From assembly GCA_025358925.1 (NCBI GenBank), contig JANYHT010000033.1:62001-126000 (forward strand): DNA of 64,000 nt, given 5' to 3'. Positions within the stretch are counted from its first letter, which is position 1. Each line of letters starts with the position of its first letter. The notes beneath the pieces are model-generated. The model saw only the letters and a list, made by a program, of their open reading frames with translations, was not told where the DNA came from and made no database searches. Source of the DNA: Gemmatimonadaceae bacterium. GTDB taxonomy: Bacteria > Gemmatimonadota > Gemmatimonadetes > Gemmatimonadales > Gemmatimonadaceae. Shown in pieces: positions 54,826-62,616 of this stretch. Made by a program: the position numbers and the translations under genes.

Positions 54826-55737
54826 GTGCTGCGCGTTCTTGATCGACTGCTCTTCGCGCTCGACGACCGTTTGCCGTGGCGGCGCGCTACTCGCGAACGG
54901 TTTGAAAATGTTGACGCCGCGCGTCGACCGCACGGACCCGATGGTGTCGTGCTTGGCGCGGAGGCGATTCGGCTCGATGCGAGCGTCACGCACGCAGTGC
55001 TCTTAGTTCACGGTTTCAACGACACTCCACAGTCGATGGCCCCGCTCGCGATGGCGCTACATGCGGTTGGCTGGACGGTGCACGTACCGCGCTTGCCCGG
55101 GCACGGTTGTGCATTGCGAGCGATGGCGCAACACGCAAGCGCCACTGAATGGACGGCGTGTATACAAGATTCCTATCGCGCGCTTCGCGCAACGCATGAT
55201 GTGGTCGCAGTGTGCGGACTGTCCATGGGCGCGGCATTGTCAGCGACACTCGCGGCGCAGTATCATGACATTCCGGCCCTCGTGCTGTTGTCGCCGTACA
55301 TCGGCATGCCGCGCCCACTGCAAGCGGCGTTGATCGCGGCATGGGTCATCCAGTGTATTCGACCGTATCGACGAGGAACGGGTGGTGAGCGTTCGATTCA
55401 CGATCCAGTGGCACGAGTGAAGACACTCGGTCCGGGGATCCTGACCGCACGGATGCTGACAGAGCTGCGAACGGTCGCGCGACGGGCGCAGTCAGTATTG
55501 CCGCAACTGAGTATGCCGACGCTGTACCTGCAGTCACGCGAAGACAATCGCATAACGGCGCATGCGGCCGAGCGAAATTTCTCGGGCCTTGGCACATCCG
55601 CTGGCGCGCACATGATACGCGAGCAGCGTTGGCTATTCGGCTGTGGACACATCATCACCGTGGACTACTGCCGCGACGATGTCGCTCGGCAAGTGCTTGC
55701 GTGGATCACGACGTACGCGGGAACACCAGCAGACTGA
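54826..55737 (+). CDS. alpha/beta-hydrolase (carboxylesterase/monoacylglycerol-lipase type)
   Basis: 303 residues. LLVHGFNDTPQSM gives the oxyanion loop, VCGLSMGAALSA the nucleophile elbow Ser, LYLQSREDNRI the Asp and GCGHIITVDY the His. It acts on small esters or lipids in the cytosol; no signal peptide. A TTG at 54817 and a GTG at 54826 are both possible. An ATG at 54760 is inside the previous gene. No strong ribosome site is seen. Confidence 0.83.
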   Translation: MLRVLDRLLFALDDRLPWRRATRERFENVDAARRPHGPDGVVLGAEAIRLDASVTHAVLLVHGFNDTPQSMAPLAMALHAVGWTVHVPRLPGHGCALRAMAQHASATEWTACIQDSYRALRATHDVVAVCGLSMGAALSATLAAQYHDIPALVLLSPYIGMPRPLQAALIAAWVIQCIRPYRRGTGGERSIHDPVARVKTLGPGILTARMLTELRTVARRAQSVLPQLSMPTLYLQSREDNRITAHAAERNFSGLGTSAGAHMIREQRWLFGCGHIITVDYCRDDVARQVLAWITTYAGTPAD

Positions 55738-55783
55738 CGCCAATTACCGGACGAATCGACTGTTGGCTTTTGAGGAGACGAGC

Positions 55784-55909
55784 ATGATTTTGACGGTAGA
55801 CGATCTTCGCTGGGCACACGCCGACGTAACGCGAGAAATTATTGGCGTGTACTATGACGGGTAGAGCGCGCTTCGGTATGGATTTTCGGAGTCCGATCCA
55901 AACAGCTGA
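55784..55909 (+). pseudogene. GxxExxY gene relic
   Basis: An ATG with a good ribosome site (GAGGAGA, 5 bases away) opens MILTVDDLRWAHADVTREIIGVYYDG, which then stops (TAG at 55862-55864). The same frame goes on SALRYGFSESDP and stops at 55907-55909. Family GxxExxY proteins read roughly ...VTREIIGxFYxVYNxLGxGFLESVYE; the TAG replaces the Tyr before N/S-A-L, and the GFLESVY motif is degraded to GFSESDP. The rest of the gene is absent. GxxExxY proteins are small, often mobile and of unknown function. Confidence 0.72.
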
Positions 55910-56213
55910 GATGGGTGCTGGGAAAGCAGCAACAGCCACTACGGAAAACACGGATTACCGAACGGACACGAGCGGAAACGCACAGATACTGCAACAGCAA
56001 ATGCTTTTTTTGTGGTGCGTCGTATCCGCAGGTTATCGGTGTGATCCTGTTCGTAGCCGCGTCCTGCTGTTGCAGTTGTTATCCACATGTGTACCACCCG
56101 CTCACGCGTCGGGAACCACCACAGGGTAGCGTGCGCTGTTCATCGGGCTAGCTTTCGAGTCTTGCACCTGCCAACGGTGCAGTGCTGGCCCGTGACTCTC
56201 TGGAGTGCTGTAG
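55910..56213. other. gene-free stretch after the GxxExxY relic
   Basis: About 300 bases without a coding gene. The stretch at 55940-55985 is built of CGG and ACGG-like repeats (ACGGAAAACACGG, ACGGACACGAGCGG). A GGAGTGCTGTAG lies just before the desaturase ATG at 56214. Confidence 0.55.
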
Positions 56214-56987
56214 ATGCCCGAGTTTGGAAGTTGGGGAACGGACTGGTGGAAACCCGTGCTGTTCATCGTCATCGCCGGTCACGTCACCAACGTGTGCGTG
56301 ACGCTTTTCCTTCACCGCGCGCAGACGCATCGTGGCGTGCGCTTTCACTATATCGCCGAACTCCCAATGCGTGTGTGGTTGTGGCTGACCACGGCGACGC
56401 GCACGAAAGAATGGGTGGCTTGCCATCGCAAGCACCACGCCTTCGCTGATCGCGAGGGCGATCCGCACAGTCCATTGATGGAAGGACTGCGCAACATTCT
56501 TCTGAAGGGCGCCTTCTACTATCGCAATACAGTGCGTCAACCCGGCGTGCTCGAGAAGTACGGCAAGGGAACACCCAACGATTGGCTCGAGCGACATCTC
56601 CTCGACAAACGCAGCGGACTCGGCATCATCCTCATGCTGGCCGTCGACGTGTATTTGTTTGGCTTTTTTGTCGGCCCACTCGTGTGGGGCGTGCAGATGA
56701 TCTGGATTCCGCTGTGGGCGGCCGGAGTACTAAACGGCGTCGGTCACGCTTTTGGGTATCGCAACCACGACGTGAAAGACGAGAGCCGCAATATCACGCC
56801 CATCGCCATCTGGCTCGGTGGAGAGGAGCTGCACAACAATCATCACGCCGATCCGCACTCTGCAAAATTTGCGCACCGTTGGTTCGAGTTCGACATCGGT
56901 TGGGTGTACATCAAACTGCTGTCACTTTTTGGGCTGGCCGAAGTGAAGTACGCACGAGAAGGCGCGCATGTGCGCGTGACGGAGTAA
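56214..56987 (+). CDS. acyl-CoA/acyl-lipid delta-9-type fatty acid desaturase
   Basis: 257 residues with three histidine boxes: FLHRAQTHRG, CHRKHHAF and LHNNHHADPH, which bind the di-iron centre, and four or five hydrophobic segments. This is the stearoyl-CoA desaturase (DesC) group, which adds double bonds at the membrane and adjusts membrane fluidity. The GGAG ribosome site is 9 bases before the ATG. A short gene of the YggX group follows after 8 bases. Confidence 0.9.
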   Translation: MPEFGSWGTDWWKPVLFIVIAGHVTNVCVTLFLHRAQTHRGVRFHYIAELPMRVWLWLTTATRTKEWVACHRKHHAFADREGDPHSPLMEGLRNILLKGAFYYRNTVRQPGVLEKYGKGTPNDWLERHLLDKRSGLGIILMLAVDVYLFGFFVGPLVWGVQMIWIPLWAAGVLNGVGHAFGYRNHDVKDESRNITPIAIWLGGEELHNNHHADPHSAKFAHRWFEFDIGWVYIKLLSLFGLAEVKYAREGAHVRVTE

Positions 56988-56995
56988 GACGACGC

Positions 56996-57274
56996 ATGGC
57001 AGACGTCACGTGCGCGCGTTGCGCCCAGACACGCGAAGGTTTTGACAGGCCGCCATTTCCCGGCGCAATTGGCACACGCATCGTCAGCGATATCTGCAAG
57101 GATTGCTGGGCGCAGTGGCTTAAACAGCAAACCATGCTGATCAACCACTACGGACTAAACGTGATGGATCCGCAGGCACGGCAATTTTTGACGCGCAACA
57201 TGGATGCATTTTTGTTCAAAGCCGGTCAAACCGACGACGTGGATACGAGCAAGCAGGGCACCATCAGTCACTAA
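56996..57274 (+). CDS. YggX-like Fe(II)-trafficking protein, cysteine-rich variant
   Basis: 92 residues. PFPGAIGTRIVSDI, WAQWLKQQTMLINHYGLN, DPQARQFLTRNMDAFLF match YggX (oxidative damage protection/Fe trafficking), which has one conserved Cys near the start. Here there are four: CARC near the start and CKDC before Trp, so a metal-binding CxxC pair seems to have been added. The ATG at 56996 is 8 bases after the desaturase stop, and the two are probably one operon. A terminator follows. Confidence 0.8.
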   Translation: MADVTCARCAQTREGFDRPPFPGAIGTRIVSDICKDCWAQWLKQQTMLINHYGLNVMDPQARQFLTRNMDAFLFKAGQTDDVDTSKQGTISH

Positions 57275-57295
57275 ACGACTGCGGGTACAATGACG

Positions 57296-57332
57296 AACGC
57301 CCCGATCGGATATTCCGATCGGGGCGTTGTTT
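57296..57332. terminator. bidirectional terminator between convergent genes
   Basis: A perfect 15-bp stem (57296-57310 with 57314-57328) with a 3-base loop, followed by GTTTTG on the plus strand. It lies 22 bases after the YggX-like gene and 31 bases after the end of the convergent zinc-ribbon gene. Confidence 0.85.
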
Positions 57333-57358
57333 TGTGCGAAATCACGTCACGTGCAACC

Positions 57359-57568
57359 TCAGTTCACTCCGGCGATGTAGCGGGCCAACCGTCCACAGCT
57401 CGTGCACTTCAGCGTCACGTGCGAATTGGGCGGTGGCGGGCTCGAAACCGGATCCCGATCAATGTGTCCAGAGCAAGACGGGCAACTCAAGGGCAGACCC
57501 GTGCGATCCGCTGCGATCAGATGCAGCGCTTGCGCCGGGTTATAGGTGTTGGGTCGTGGTTTACGCAT
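57359..57568 (-). CDS. small zinc-ribbon protein
   Basis: 69 residues with two CxxC pairs, CPSC (about 29-32) and CTSC (about 55-58), separated by a Pro/Ser linker: a zinc ribbon. A textbook ribosome site AGGAGG lies 4 bases before the ATG, which strongly supports the gene. No family name can be given. It is convergent with the YggX-like gene. Confidence 0.82.
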   Translation of the reverse strand: MRKPRPNTYNPAQALHLIAADRTGLPLSCPSCSGHIDRDPVSSPPPPNSHVTLKCTSCGRLARYIAGVN

Positions 57569-57723
57569 CCCGCCTCCTCGCGAATTGTGCGCCGGACGCT
57601 TAGCGCGATCCGGAAGACAAAAAGATAAACAATTCTGAACCTCTTTGGCACTGGCTCACCCAAATTCGTAAGAACTCTCATAACCGATAAACGCGTTTAA
57701 GCTAGTTATTTATGCTGTTCCGT

Positions 57724-57756
57724 CCCTAACCCCAAACCCCTAACCCCCTAACCCTA
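57724..57756 (-). repeat. telomere-like G-rich tract at the end of the YhaM-like gene
   Basis: On the minus strand, starting within the stop codon of the YhaM-like gene, the sequence reads as five G runs (3, 5, 4, 4 and 3 G) with 3-base loops of TTA or TTT. This is a G-quadruplex-type sequence in the 3' untranslated part of the mRNA. Confidence 0.85.
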
Positions 57757-58764
57757 CTCGTCACCCCACGGTTGCGGTCGCCGCCACAACTTTCGACCCA
57801 ATCGAAATGAACGCTTCGCCGATACCTCCGCCGTACTTCCCGGCGGAAACACTTCTGGATCGGCAAATTCGTCCAGCATGTCCGTCGCCTTCGCCGACGC
57901 CTCGTCGGCCCAATGCACAATCTCCGCCTCAACCGTCATCGGCATGACTGGACTACCATGCTCCAAAGCGCCGTGATGAGACAGAATGAAGTGCAACAGC
58001 TCGTCGCGCTGCGCGACTGTTAATGCAAGTCCCGAAGCGACCAATCGACGATCAAACATCAGCGCACCGAGCGTTACGTGGCCCAGCAGCATTCCAGTTG
58101 GCGTGTGATCAAAACCCTCAGCCGTCACCGAGTATGCTTCGACCTTGCCGATGTCGTGGAGTAGAGCGCCAGCAACGACCAAGTCCGCGTTCGCCGTCCG
58201 TACAGTCCGCGCGATGTGTTTGGCAATTGATGTCACTTCGTACACATGCAGCAAGAGACCTCCTAACTGCGCATGATGCCCCTTTACCGCGCCGGGCGTT
58301 CGCTCGAAACGCACCCGAAACGCATCATCAGCGAAAAAGAGATCGACCGCATTGCGCATCGTCGTGGAGGCAATGCCCGCGCGCAGTTTGTCGATTGCAT
58401 CCCAAACCTTTTCCGTCTCCACGTCAATGCGTAATAGAAAATCCGACGCATTGAATTCGCGCGCCGGCAAGACACGTAGCGGCGCGGTCAGCTGCAATTG
58501 TCGACGCTTCGCCCCTTCGTCGCCAAACGTTCCGATATCACCAATTACTTGCACGACTTTGCCTTTGTCCGCGCCCGCGCACCAATCAAGCCGCTCGGAC
58601 CAGATCGGCGCCGTGTCGATCATACCCGTCGTATTTCCGAGTGTCAACACAACAAATGGCAGACCAGCCCGCGTCGTTCGCTCGACGCGATCGCGAACGA
58701 GAAACTCATGTTCGACGCGAGCACCAACGACAGCGGTGCGAAGATCAAATGGTGGCATATCCAT
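57754..58764 (-). CDS. YhaM-like 3'-5' exonuclease (OB-fold and HD domain)
   Basis: 336 residues. An N-terminal OB-fold (about 10-100, VLTLGNTTGMIDTAPIW and QVIGDIG) is followed by an HD domain: HHAQLGGLLLHVYEV, GALLHDIGKVEAY with the HD pair, GHVTLGALM and LSHHGALEHGSPV. This is the layout of B. subtilis YhaM/Cbf1, a metal-dependent 3'-5' exonuclease for RNA and single-stranded DNA. The ATG at 58764 is used (a second Met follows); a Met at 58794 is also possible. Its 3' end runs into a G-rich tract. Confidence 0.87.
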   Translation of the reverse strand: MDMPPFDLRTAVVGARVEHEFLVRDRVERTTRAGLPFVVLTLGNTTGMIDTAPIWSERLDWCAGADKGKVVQVIGDIGTFGDEGAKRRQLQLTAPLRVLPAREFNASDFLLRIDVETEKVWDAIDKLRAGIASTTMRNAVDLFFADDAFRVRFERTPGAVKGHHAQLGGLLLHVYEVTSIAKHIARTVRTANADLVVAGALLHDIGKVEAYSVTAEGFDHTPTGMLLGHVTLGALMFDRRLVASGLALTVAQRDELLHFILSHHGALEHGSPVMPMTVEAEIVHWADEASAKATDMLDEFADPEVFPPGSTAEVSAKRSFRLGRKLWRRPQPWGDE

Positions 58765-58891
58765 ATAGTCAAAGGTTGAGCTGGCCCTAAGCAAGGGCAG
58801 ATTGATCTCTCTTCAACCCTTGCGCTCGACCGGGGGTATGGAGAGGCTTGAGGGAGAGTTTCACGTCCGCCATCACCAGAGCGTCCACAGA

Positions 58892-59422
58892 ATGTCGAAC
58901 ACCACGCATCCAGAGACGTCCAGATCGAGTGACGGATCCGCGCATGCCGGAGTGATTGCGCCGAGATCACCGGAGTTGGAAGTCGAACAGGAAACCGCGC
59001 TTCGTCTCTGGGTCATTTTGTCGCGTGCGCATGCCGCGATTGCGTCGCACGCGCATGCGGACGTCGCGCGTAGTGGACTGACGTTAGCTGAATTTGCGAT
59101 TCTTGAAGTACTGTACCATCGCGGTCCCATGCTTTTGGGCGAAGTACAGCGGCGCATTCTTGTATCGAGTGGTGGCATCACGTTTCTGGTTGATCGTCTT
59201 ACGGCAAAAGGATTGGTGGAGCGCCGTAATTGCGATAAGGATCGCCGGGCCCGGTACGCCGCGTTAACACCGCCGGGTGAGGCTTTGGTTGCTGAACTGT
59301 TTCCTGCGCACGCGGACGCGATTACGCAGGCAATGCGAGGCCTCTCCGCCGATGATCAGCAGATGGCTGCTGAAATGCTTCGCAGATTGGGGCTCCACGC
59401 GGCTGCAAAGCCATTGCCGTAA
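58892..59422 (+). CDS. MarR-family transcriptional regulator
   Basis: 176 residues. The winged helix-turn-helix includes LTLAEFAILEVLYHRGPMLLGEVQRRILVSSGGITFLVDRLTAKGLVERRNCDKDRRARYAALT, the standard MarR core with the D-x-R wing. It lacks a redox Cys at the OhrR place. Residues 1-35 are polar. The ATG at 58892 is chosen because the upstream frame has no support. It probably regulates the YceI gene that follows and its own operon, given the palindrome in the intergenic region. Confidence 0.9.
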   Translation: MSNTTHPETSRSSDGSAHAGVIAPRSPELEVEQETALRLWVILSRAHAAIASHAHADVARSGLTLAEFAILEVLYHRGPMLLGEVQRRILVSSGGITFLVDRLTAKGLVERRNCDKDRRARYAALTPPGEALVAELFPAHADAITQAMRGLSADDQQMAAEMLRRLGLHAAAKPLP

Positions 59423-59429
59423 ATACGTC

Positions 59430-59457
59430 TTGACATCTCACTGCTTAGAGTTATATT
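59430..59457 (+). promoter_or_regulatory. promoter of the yceI gene
   Basis: A perfect -35 TTGACA (59430-59435), a 16-bp spacer and a -10 TATATT (59452-59457), about 85 bases before the yceI ATG. It lies within the MarR-type palindrome. Confidence 0.75.
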
Positions 59458-59472
59458 CCTTAGTAGTGAGAT
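59435..59472. promoter_or_regulatory. MarR-type operator palindrome
   Basis: An inverted repeat with arms ATCTCACTGCTTA (59435-59447) and TTAGTAGTGAGAT (59460-59472), 11 of 13 pairs matching and the outer eight bases perfect, covers the yceI promoter. Being directly downstream of the marR gene, it is a likely operator. Confidence 0.75.
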
Positions 59473-59542
59473 AAACTGGAGCAACCTAAGCCTTGCGTCT
59501 CCACCACGAGACTAACGCCCAGTACTGGGCAGGAGTGCGATT

Positions 59543-60058
59543 ATGAGATGGGCAATCGACCCGGCGCACAGCCAGATCCAATTCGCCGTGAAGCATTTGG
59601 GCATTTCGACCGTCCGCGGCACGTTTCAGAAATTCGGCGGCACGATAGAGGAAGAGAACGGCAAGGTGGCCGCTGTGAACGTCGACATTGACGTTAATTC
59701 GATTAATACGGGTGCTGAGCAGCGAGACGGGCACCTTAAAAGTGCGGATTTTTTTGACACTGTGGGATATCCGACAGCCTCGTTTCAGCTCACCAAGATT
59801 GATCGTGTGGGCAATGATGTGACGGCCAGCGGCGACCTGACTATTCGCGGCGCGACACATCCCATCACGTTGAAAGGGGACATCGGTGGCCCGGCAAAGG
59901 ATCCTTACGGCAACCAGAAAGTGTCAGCGACGCTTGAGACGAAGTTCTCGCGAAAGGAGTGGGGGCTCGTCTGGAACGTTGCGCTCGAAGCGGGTGGTAT
60001 GCTTGTGAGTGATGATGTGCGGATAAACATCGACATTCAGGCTGCACCTGCCGTGTAA
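59543..60058 (+). CDS. YceI-family lipid-binding protein
   Basis: 171 residues with no signal peptide, a lipocalin-like barrel: MRWAIDPAHSQIQFAVKHLGISTVRGTF, LKSADFFDTVGYPTASF, GDLTIRGATHPITL. YceI proteins bind isoprenoids or amphiphiles; cytosolic members like this one are common next to MarR regulators. AGGAG lies 8 bases before the ATG. A strong promoter and palindrome are seen upstream; the two genes form a likely regulator-target pair. Confidence 0.93.
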   Translation: MRWAIDPAHSQIQFAVKHLGISTVRGTFQKFGGTIEEENGKVAAVNVDIDVNSINTGAEQRDGHLKSADFFDTVGYPTASFQLTKIDRVGNDVTASGDLTIRGATHPITLKGDIGGPAKDPYGNQKVSATLETKFSRKEWGLVWNVALEAGGMLVSDDVRINIDIQAAPAV

Positions 60059-60079
60059 CGCCGAGTCGTGTGTGAGCGT

Positions 60080-60298
60080 TCAGTTCGCATAAACCACATC
60101 GCCATCACTGTCGATGCCAAGTTCCTGATGAACGCCGCACACGCCGCACACGAGCACCGCGTGCCACACTTCGCCTAACTCGGTGTGCAACGCGGGACTC
60201 GCTTCGCGAACACTTAACTTGCGGTATGTGTATTCGCGACATCCCACGCAGGCGTGCGCGCGGGCAATGCGTTCAGCGCGCTCGCGCGTGATGGCCAT
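60080..60298 (-). CDS. small four-cysteine zinc-ribbon-like protein
   Basis: 72 residues with CVGC (about 17-20) and CGVC (about 51-54), so a probable zinc site. The rest is short alternating charged and hydrophobic residues. No family name can be given. It lies 6 bases after the SPFH gene on the same strand. Confidence 0.72.
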   Translation of the reverse strand: MAITRERAERIARAHACVGCREYTYRKLSVREASPALHTELGEVWHAVLVCGVCGVHQELGIDSDGDVVYAN

Positions 60299-60304
60299 GT
60301 TTGC

Positions 60305-61414
60305 TCAACCGGTTGGCGGCGCGCCATCACCAATGGCTTTTGGTACGCCTGGATAGCCAAGTCCCGAGGACGCTTGACTTCGAGTACCGGGGTCACGCAC
60401 GCCGGCGGTGTCCGCATGTCGCGCTTCGCTGGTGGCATTCAACAACTCTCGCAAGCCACCGAGCGCACCCATGACCCCCGAAGCCTCTGCCGGCAGAAAA
60501 ATGGTGGTACCCTTACCCTGCGTGAGCAGCGGCAATGCTTCCAGATATTTGAGACCAAGCAAATACATCGCGCCTTGCCCTTCTGGAAGTGCGGCTGAAA
60601 TCAGCGTAATGGCTTCGGCTTCCGCATGCGCAATTGCGAGCCGTGCTTCGGCAACACCTTTCGCGCGCAACACGTTGGCATCGCGCTCACCTTCAGCTTT
60701 GCGCACCTGCGATTCGCGCTGTCCTTCCGACTCCAGAATGGCGGAACGCTTCCCCGCTTCCGCATTCGTCACAGAGGCCCGACGTTCGCGTTCGGCGCGC
60801 ATCTGCAATTCCATCGATTGCTGAATGTCACGCGGCGGTTCGATCGATTGCAATTCGACACGCGTCACATCGACGCCCCATCCGATCGAGGCTTCTTCGA
60901 TCACATCACGCATTCGCTTGTTGATCACGTCACGACTCGTGAGAGTCGCGTCAAGCTCCATGTCACCAACAATGTTGCGCAACGTCGTGCGCGTCAGCGT
61001 CTCAAGCGCGTACGGCAAATTGGTTACGGAATACGTCGCCTTCTGCGGGTCGGCGATGCGATAGTACAGCACCGCATCAATATCGATCGTCACATTGTCT
61101 TTCGTGATCACCGGCTGGCTTGGAAAGTTCAGTACCTGCTCGCGCAGATCGATGCGTGAGGTTGAACCAGCAACAAGCTTGCGTACGCCGGACACATCCG
61201 ATTCGAGATATCGCACGTCAATCGTGCGCGGTCGTTCGATGAATGGAATGAGCAGATTCAATCCCGATCGCGCGAGACGATCGAAACGTCCGAGTCGCTC
61301 GACGACCATCACTTCGGCTTGCCCAACAATTTTGACGGAGCTGATGAAGATCACGAGCACGAGTACTACAGCAATGACGAGCGGGATCATAAGTCGACCG
61401 GCAAAAGTTGACAA
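60305..61414 (-). CDS. SPFH/stomatin-like membrane protein (QmcA type)
   Basis: 369 residues. One N-terminal membrane helix (about 9-27), then the SPFH domain (VKIVGQAEVMVVERLGRF, VITKDNVTIDIDAVLYYRI) and a coiled-coil part (about 215-265, ERERRASVTNAEAGKRS...), then a flexible tail. SPFH proteins form microdomain scaffolds and control FtsH-like proteases. The start may be TTG at 61414, directly after the PD40 gene stop, or ATG at 61390. NfeD, its usual partner, is not next to it. Confidence 0.9.
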   Translation of the reverse strand: MSTFAGRLMIPLVIAVVLVLVIFISSVKIVGQAEVMVVERLGRFDRLARSGLNLLIPFIERPRTIDVRYLESDVSGVRKLVAGSTSRIDLREQVLNFPSQPVITKDNVTIDIDAVLYYRIADPQKATYSVTNLPYALETLTRTTLRNIVGDMELDATLTSRDVINKRMRDVIEEASIGWGVDVTRVELQSIEPPRDIQQSMELQMRAERERRASVTNAEAGKRSAILESEGQRESQVRKAEGERDANVLRAKGVAEARLAIAHAEAEAITLISAALPEGQGAMYLLGLKYLEALPLLTQGKGTTIFLPAEASGVMGALGGLRELLNATSEARHADTAGVRDPGTRSQASSGLGYPGVPKAIGDGAPPTG

Positions 61415-62527
61415 TCAGGGTTTCCAGTCCGCCATGAACAGATTCGTTTCGCCGGGTTTTGCGTCGAAGCGATTGGACGCCCAGATCAGGTGCTTCCCAT
61501 CGGGACTGAACATCGGGAATCCGTCGAACTCGGGATTCGTCGTCACCTGTTCGAGCTTGGTGCCGTCGAGATTCACGAGATAGAGATCGAAGTTCCGACT
61601 CTTCGGATTCTTGTGGTTCGATGAGAAGATGATGCGCGTCCCGTCTGGCGTCCACGATGGGCCAAAGTTGGCGCCGCCGAGATTGGTGATTTGTGTCTGG
61701 TTTGATCCGTCGGCGTTCATGATATACAACTCCATCCGATTGGGGCGAATCATGTGCTGTTTGAGCAAATCGCGATACAGTGCGAGCGAGTCCGGATTTG
61801 TCGGATGCCAAGCACGATACGCGATTTTTGTCCCGTCTGGTGACCACCACGGACCGCCATCGTAACCCGGTGTCGTCGTGAGTTGCTTTACATCAGACCC
61901 ATCAACGTTCATTGTGTAGATGTCGAGATCGCCACCTTTCAGCGACGTAAATACAATGCGTTTACCATTGGGCGACAGCACGCCTTCGGCAGTGTAGGTG
62001 CCGTAGTGTGTCAGGCGCCGCAAATCCTTGCCGTCGCGTCCGACGGTGTACAGGTCGAATGGATCGATGCCCCACACGTACCCTTTGGACGGATCGGGCT
62101 TGATTGGGCACACGCTGTCCGCCGCGTGGGTCGATGCAAAAAAAAGTCGATTGCTTCCGGGCAAGAACCAACCACACGTGGTTTTACCGCCGACCGAGAC
62201 TTTCGTGAGGCCGCTGCCGTCAAAGCGCATTACATATTGCTGATCACAGCTGCGCCCGTCACGCGTTGACTGAAACGTTATCCATTTGCCGTCGGCACTA
62301 AAATACGCCTCTGCATTTTCGCCGCCGTTGGTGAGCTGGCGAATGTGGGTGAGGTGCGTTTCGCCTACTTCGGAGACAATAGGTGTACTCTCTGCGCTTG
62401 TGGCACCGCGTGACGCACCCGTGGTGGCGGCGCTGCTGCACGCTTGCGCGGCGACGAAAAACAGCGGGCTTGCCGCAAACAGCGCTGCCAGAAAACGGCG
62501 CGCCTCAGATCGGTTGGAAATAGACAT
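61415..62527 (-). CDS. TolB-like/PD40 beta-propeller lipoprotein
   Basis: 370 residues. A hydrophobic signal with AQAC (about 27-30) suggests a lipoprotein. Six or so PD40 blades recur (SADGKWITF, SPNGKRIVFTS, SPDGTKIAYRA, TPDGTRIIFSS, SPDGKHLIWAS), each with the S/T-P-D-G-x-x-I turn. Such TolB-type propellers in the periplasm bind proteins or peptides; no enzyme domain is present. It is followed directly by the SPFH gene. Confidence 0.88.
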   Translation of the reverse strand: MSISNRSEARRFLAALFAASPLFFVAAQACSSAATTGASRGATSAESTPIVSEVGETHLTHIRQLTNGGENAEAYFSADGKWITFQSTRDGRSCDQQYVMRFDGSGLTKVSVGGKTTCGWFLPGSNRLFFASTHAADSVCPIKPDPSKGYVWGIDPFDLYTVGRDGKDLRRLTHYGTYTAEGVLSPNGKRIVFTSLKGGDLDIYTMNVDGSDVKQLTTTPGYDGGPWWSPDGTKIAYRAWHPTNPDSLALYRDLLKQHMIRPNRMELYIMNADGSNQTQITNLGGANFGPSWTPDGTRIIFSSNHKNPKSRNFDLYLVNLDGTKLEQVTTNPEFDGFPMFSPDGKHLIWASNRFDAKPGETNLFMADWKP

Positions 62528-62553
62528 GGCCTAACCGTAGGCGAGCCCGCAAA

Positions 62554-62597
62554 AACGGGCAATCCGGACGATTACGCAGTCGTCCGGATTGCCCGTT
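62554..62597 (-). terminator. rho-independent terminator after the S41 protease gene
   Basis: An 18-bp perfect stem (62554-62571 with 62580-62597) with an 8-base loop, followed on the minus strand by TTTTTG. It lies 19 bases past the S41 protease stop and before the PD40 gene start. Confidence 0.92.
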
Positions 62598-62616
62598 CTC
62601 TTTTGACTGCGAAGCC

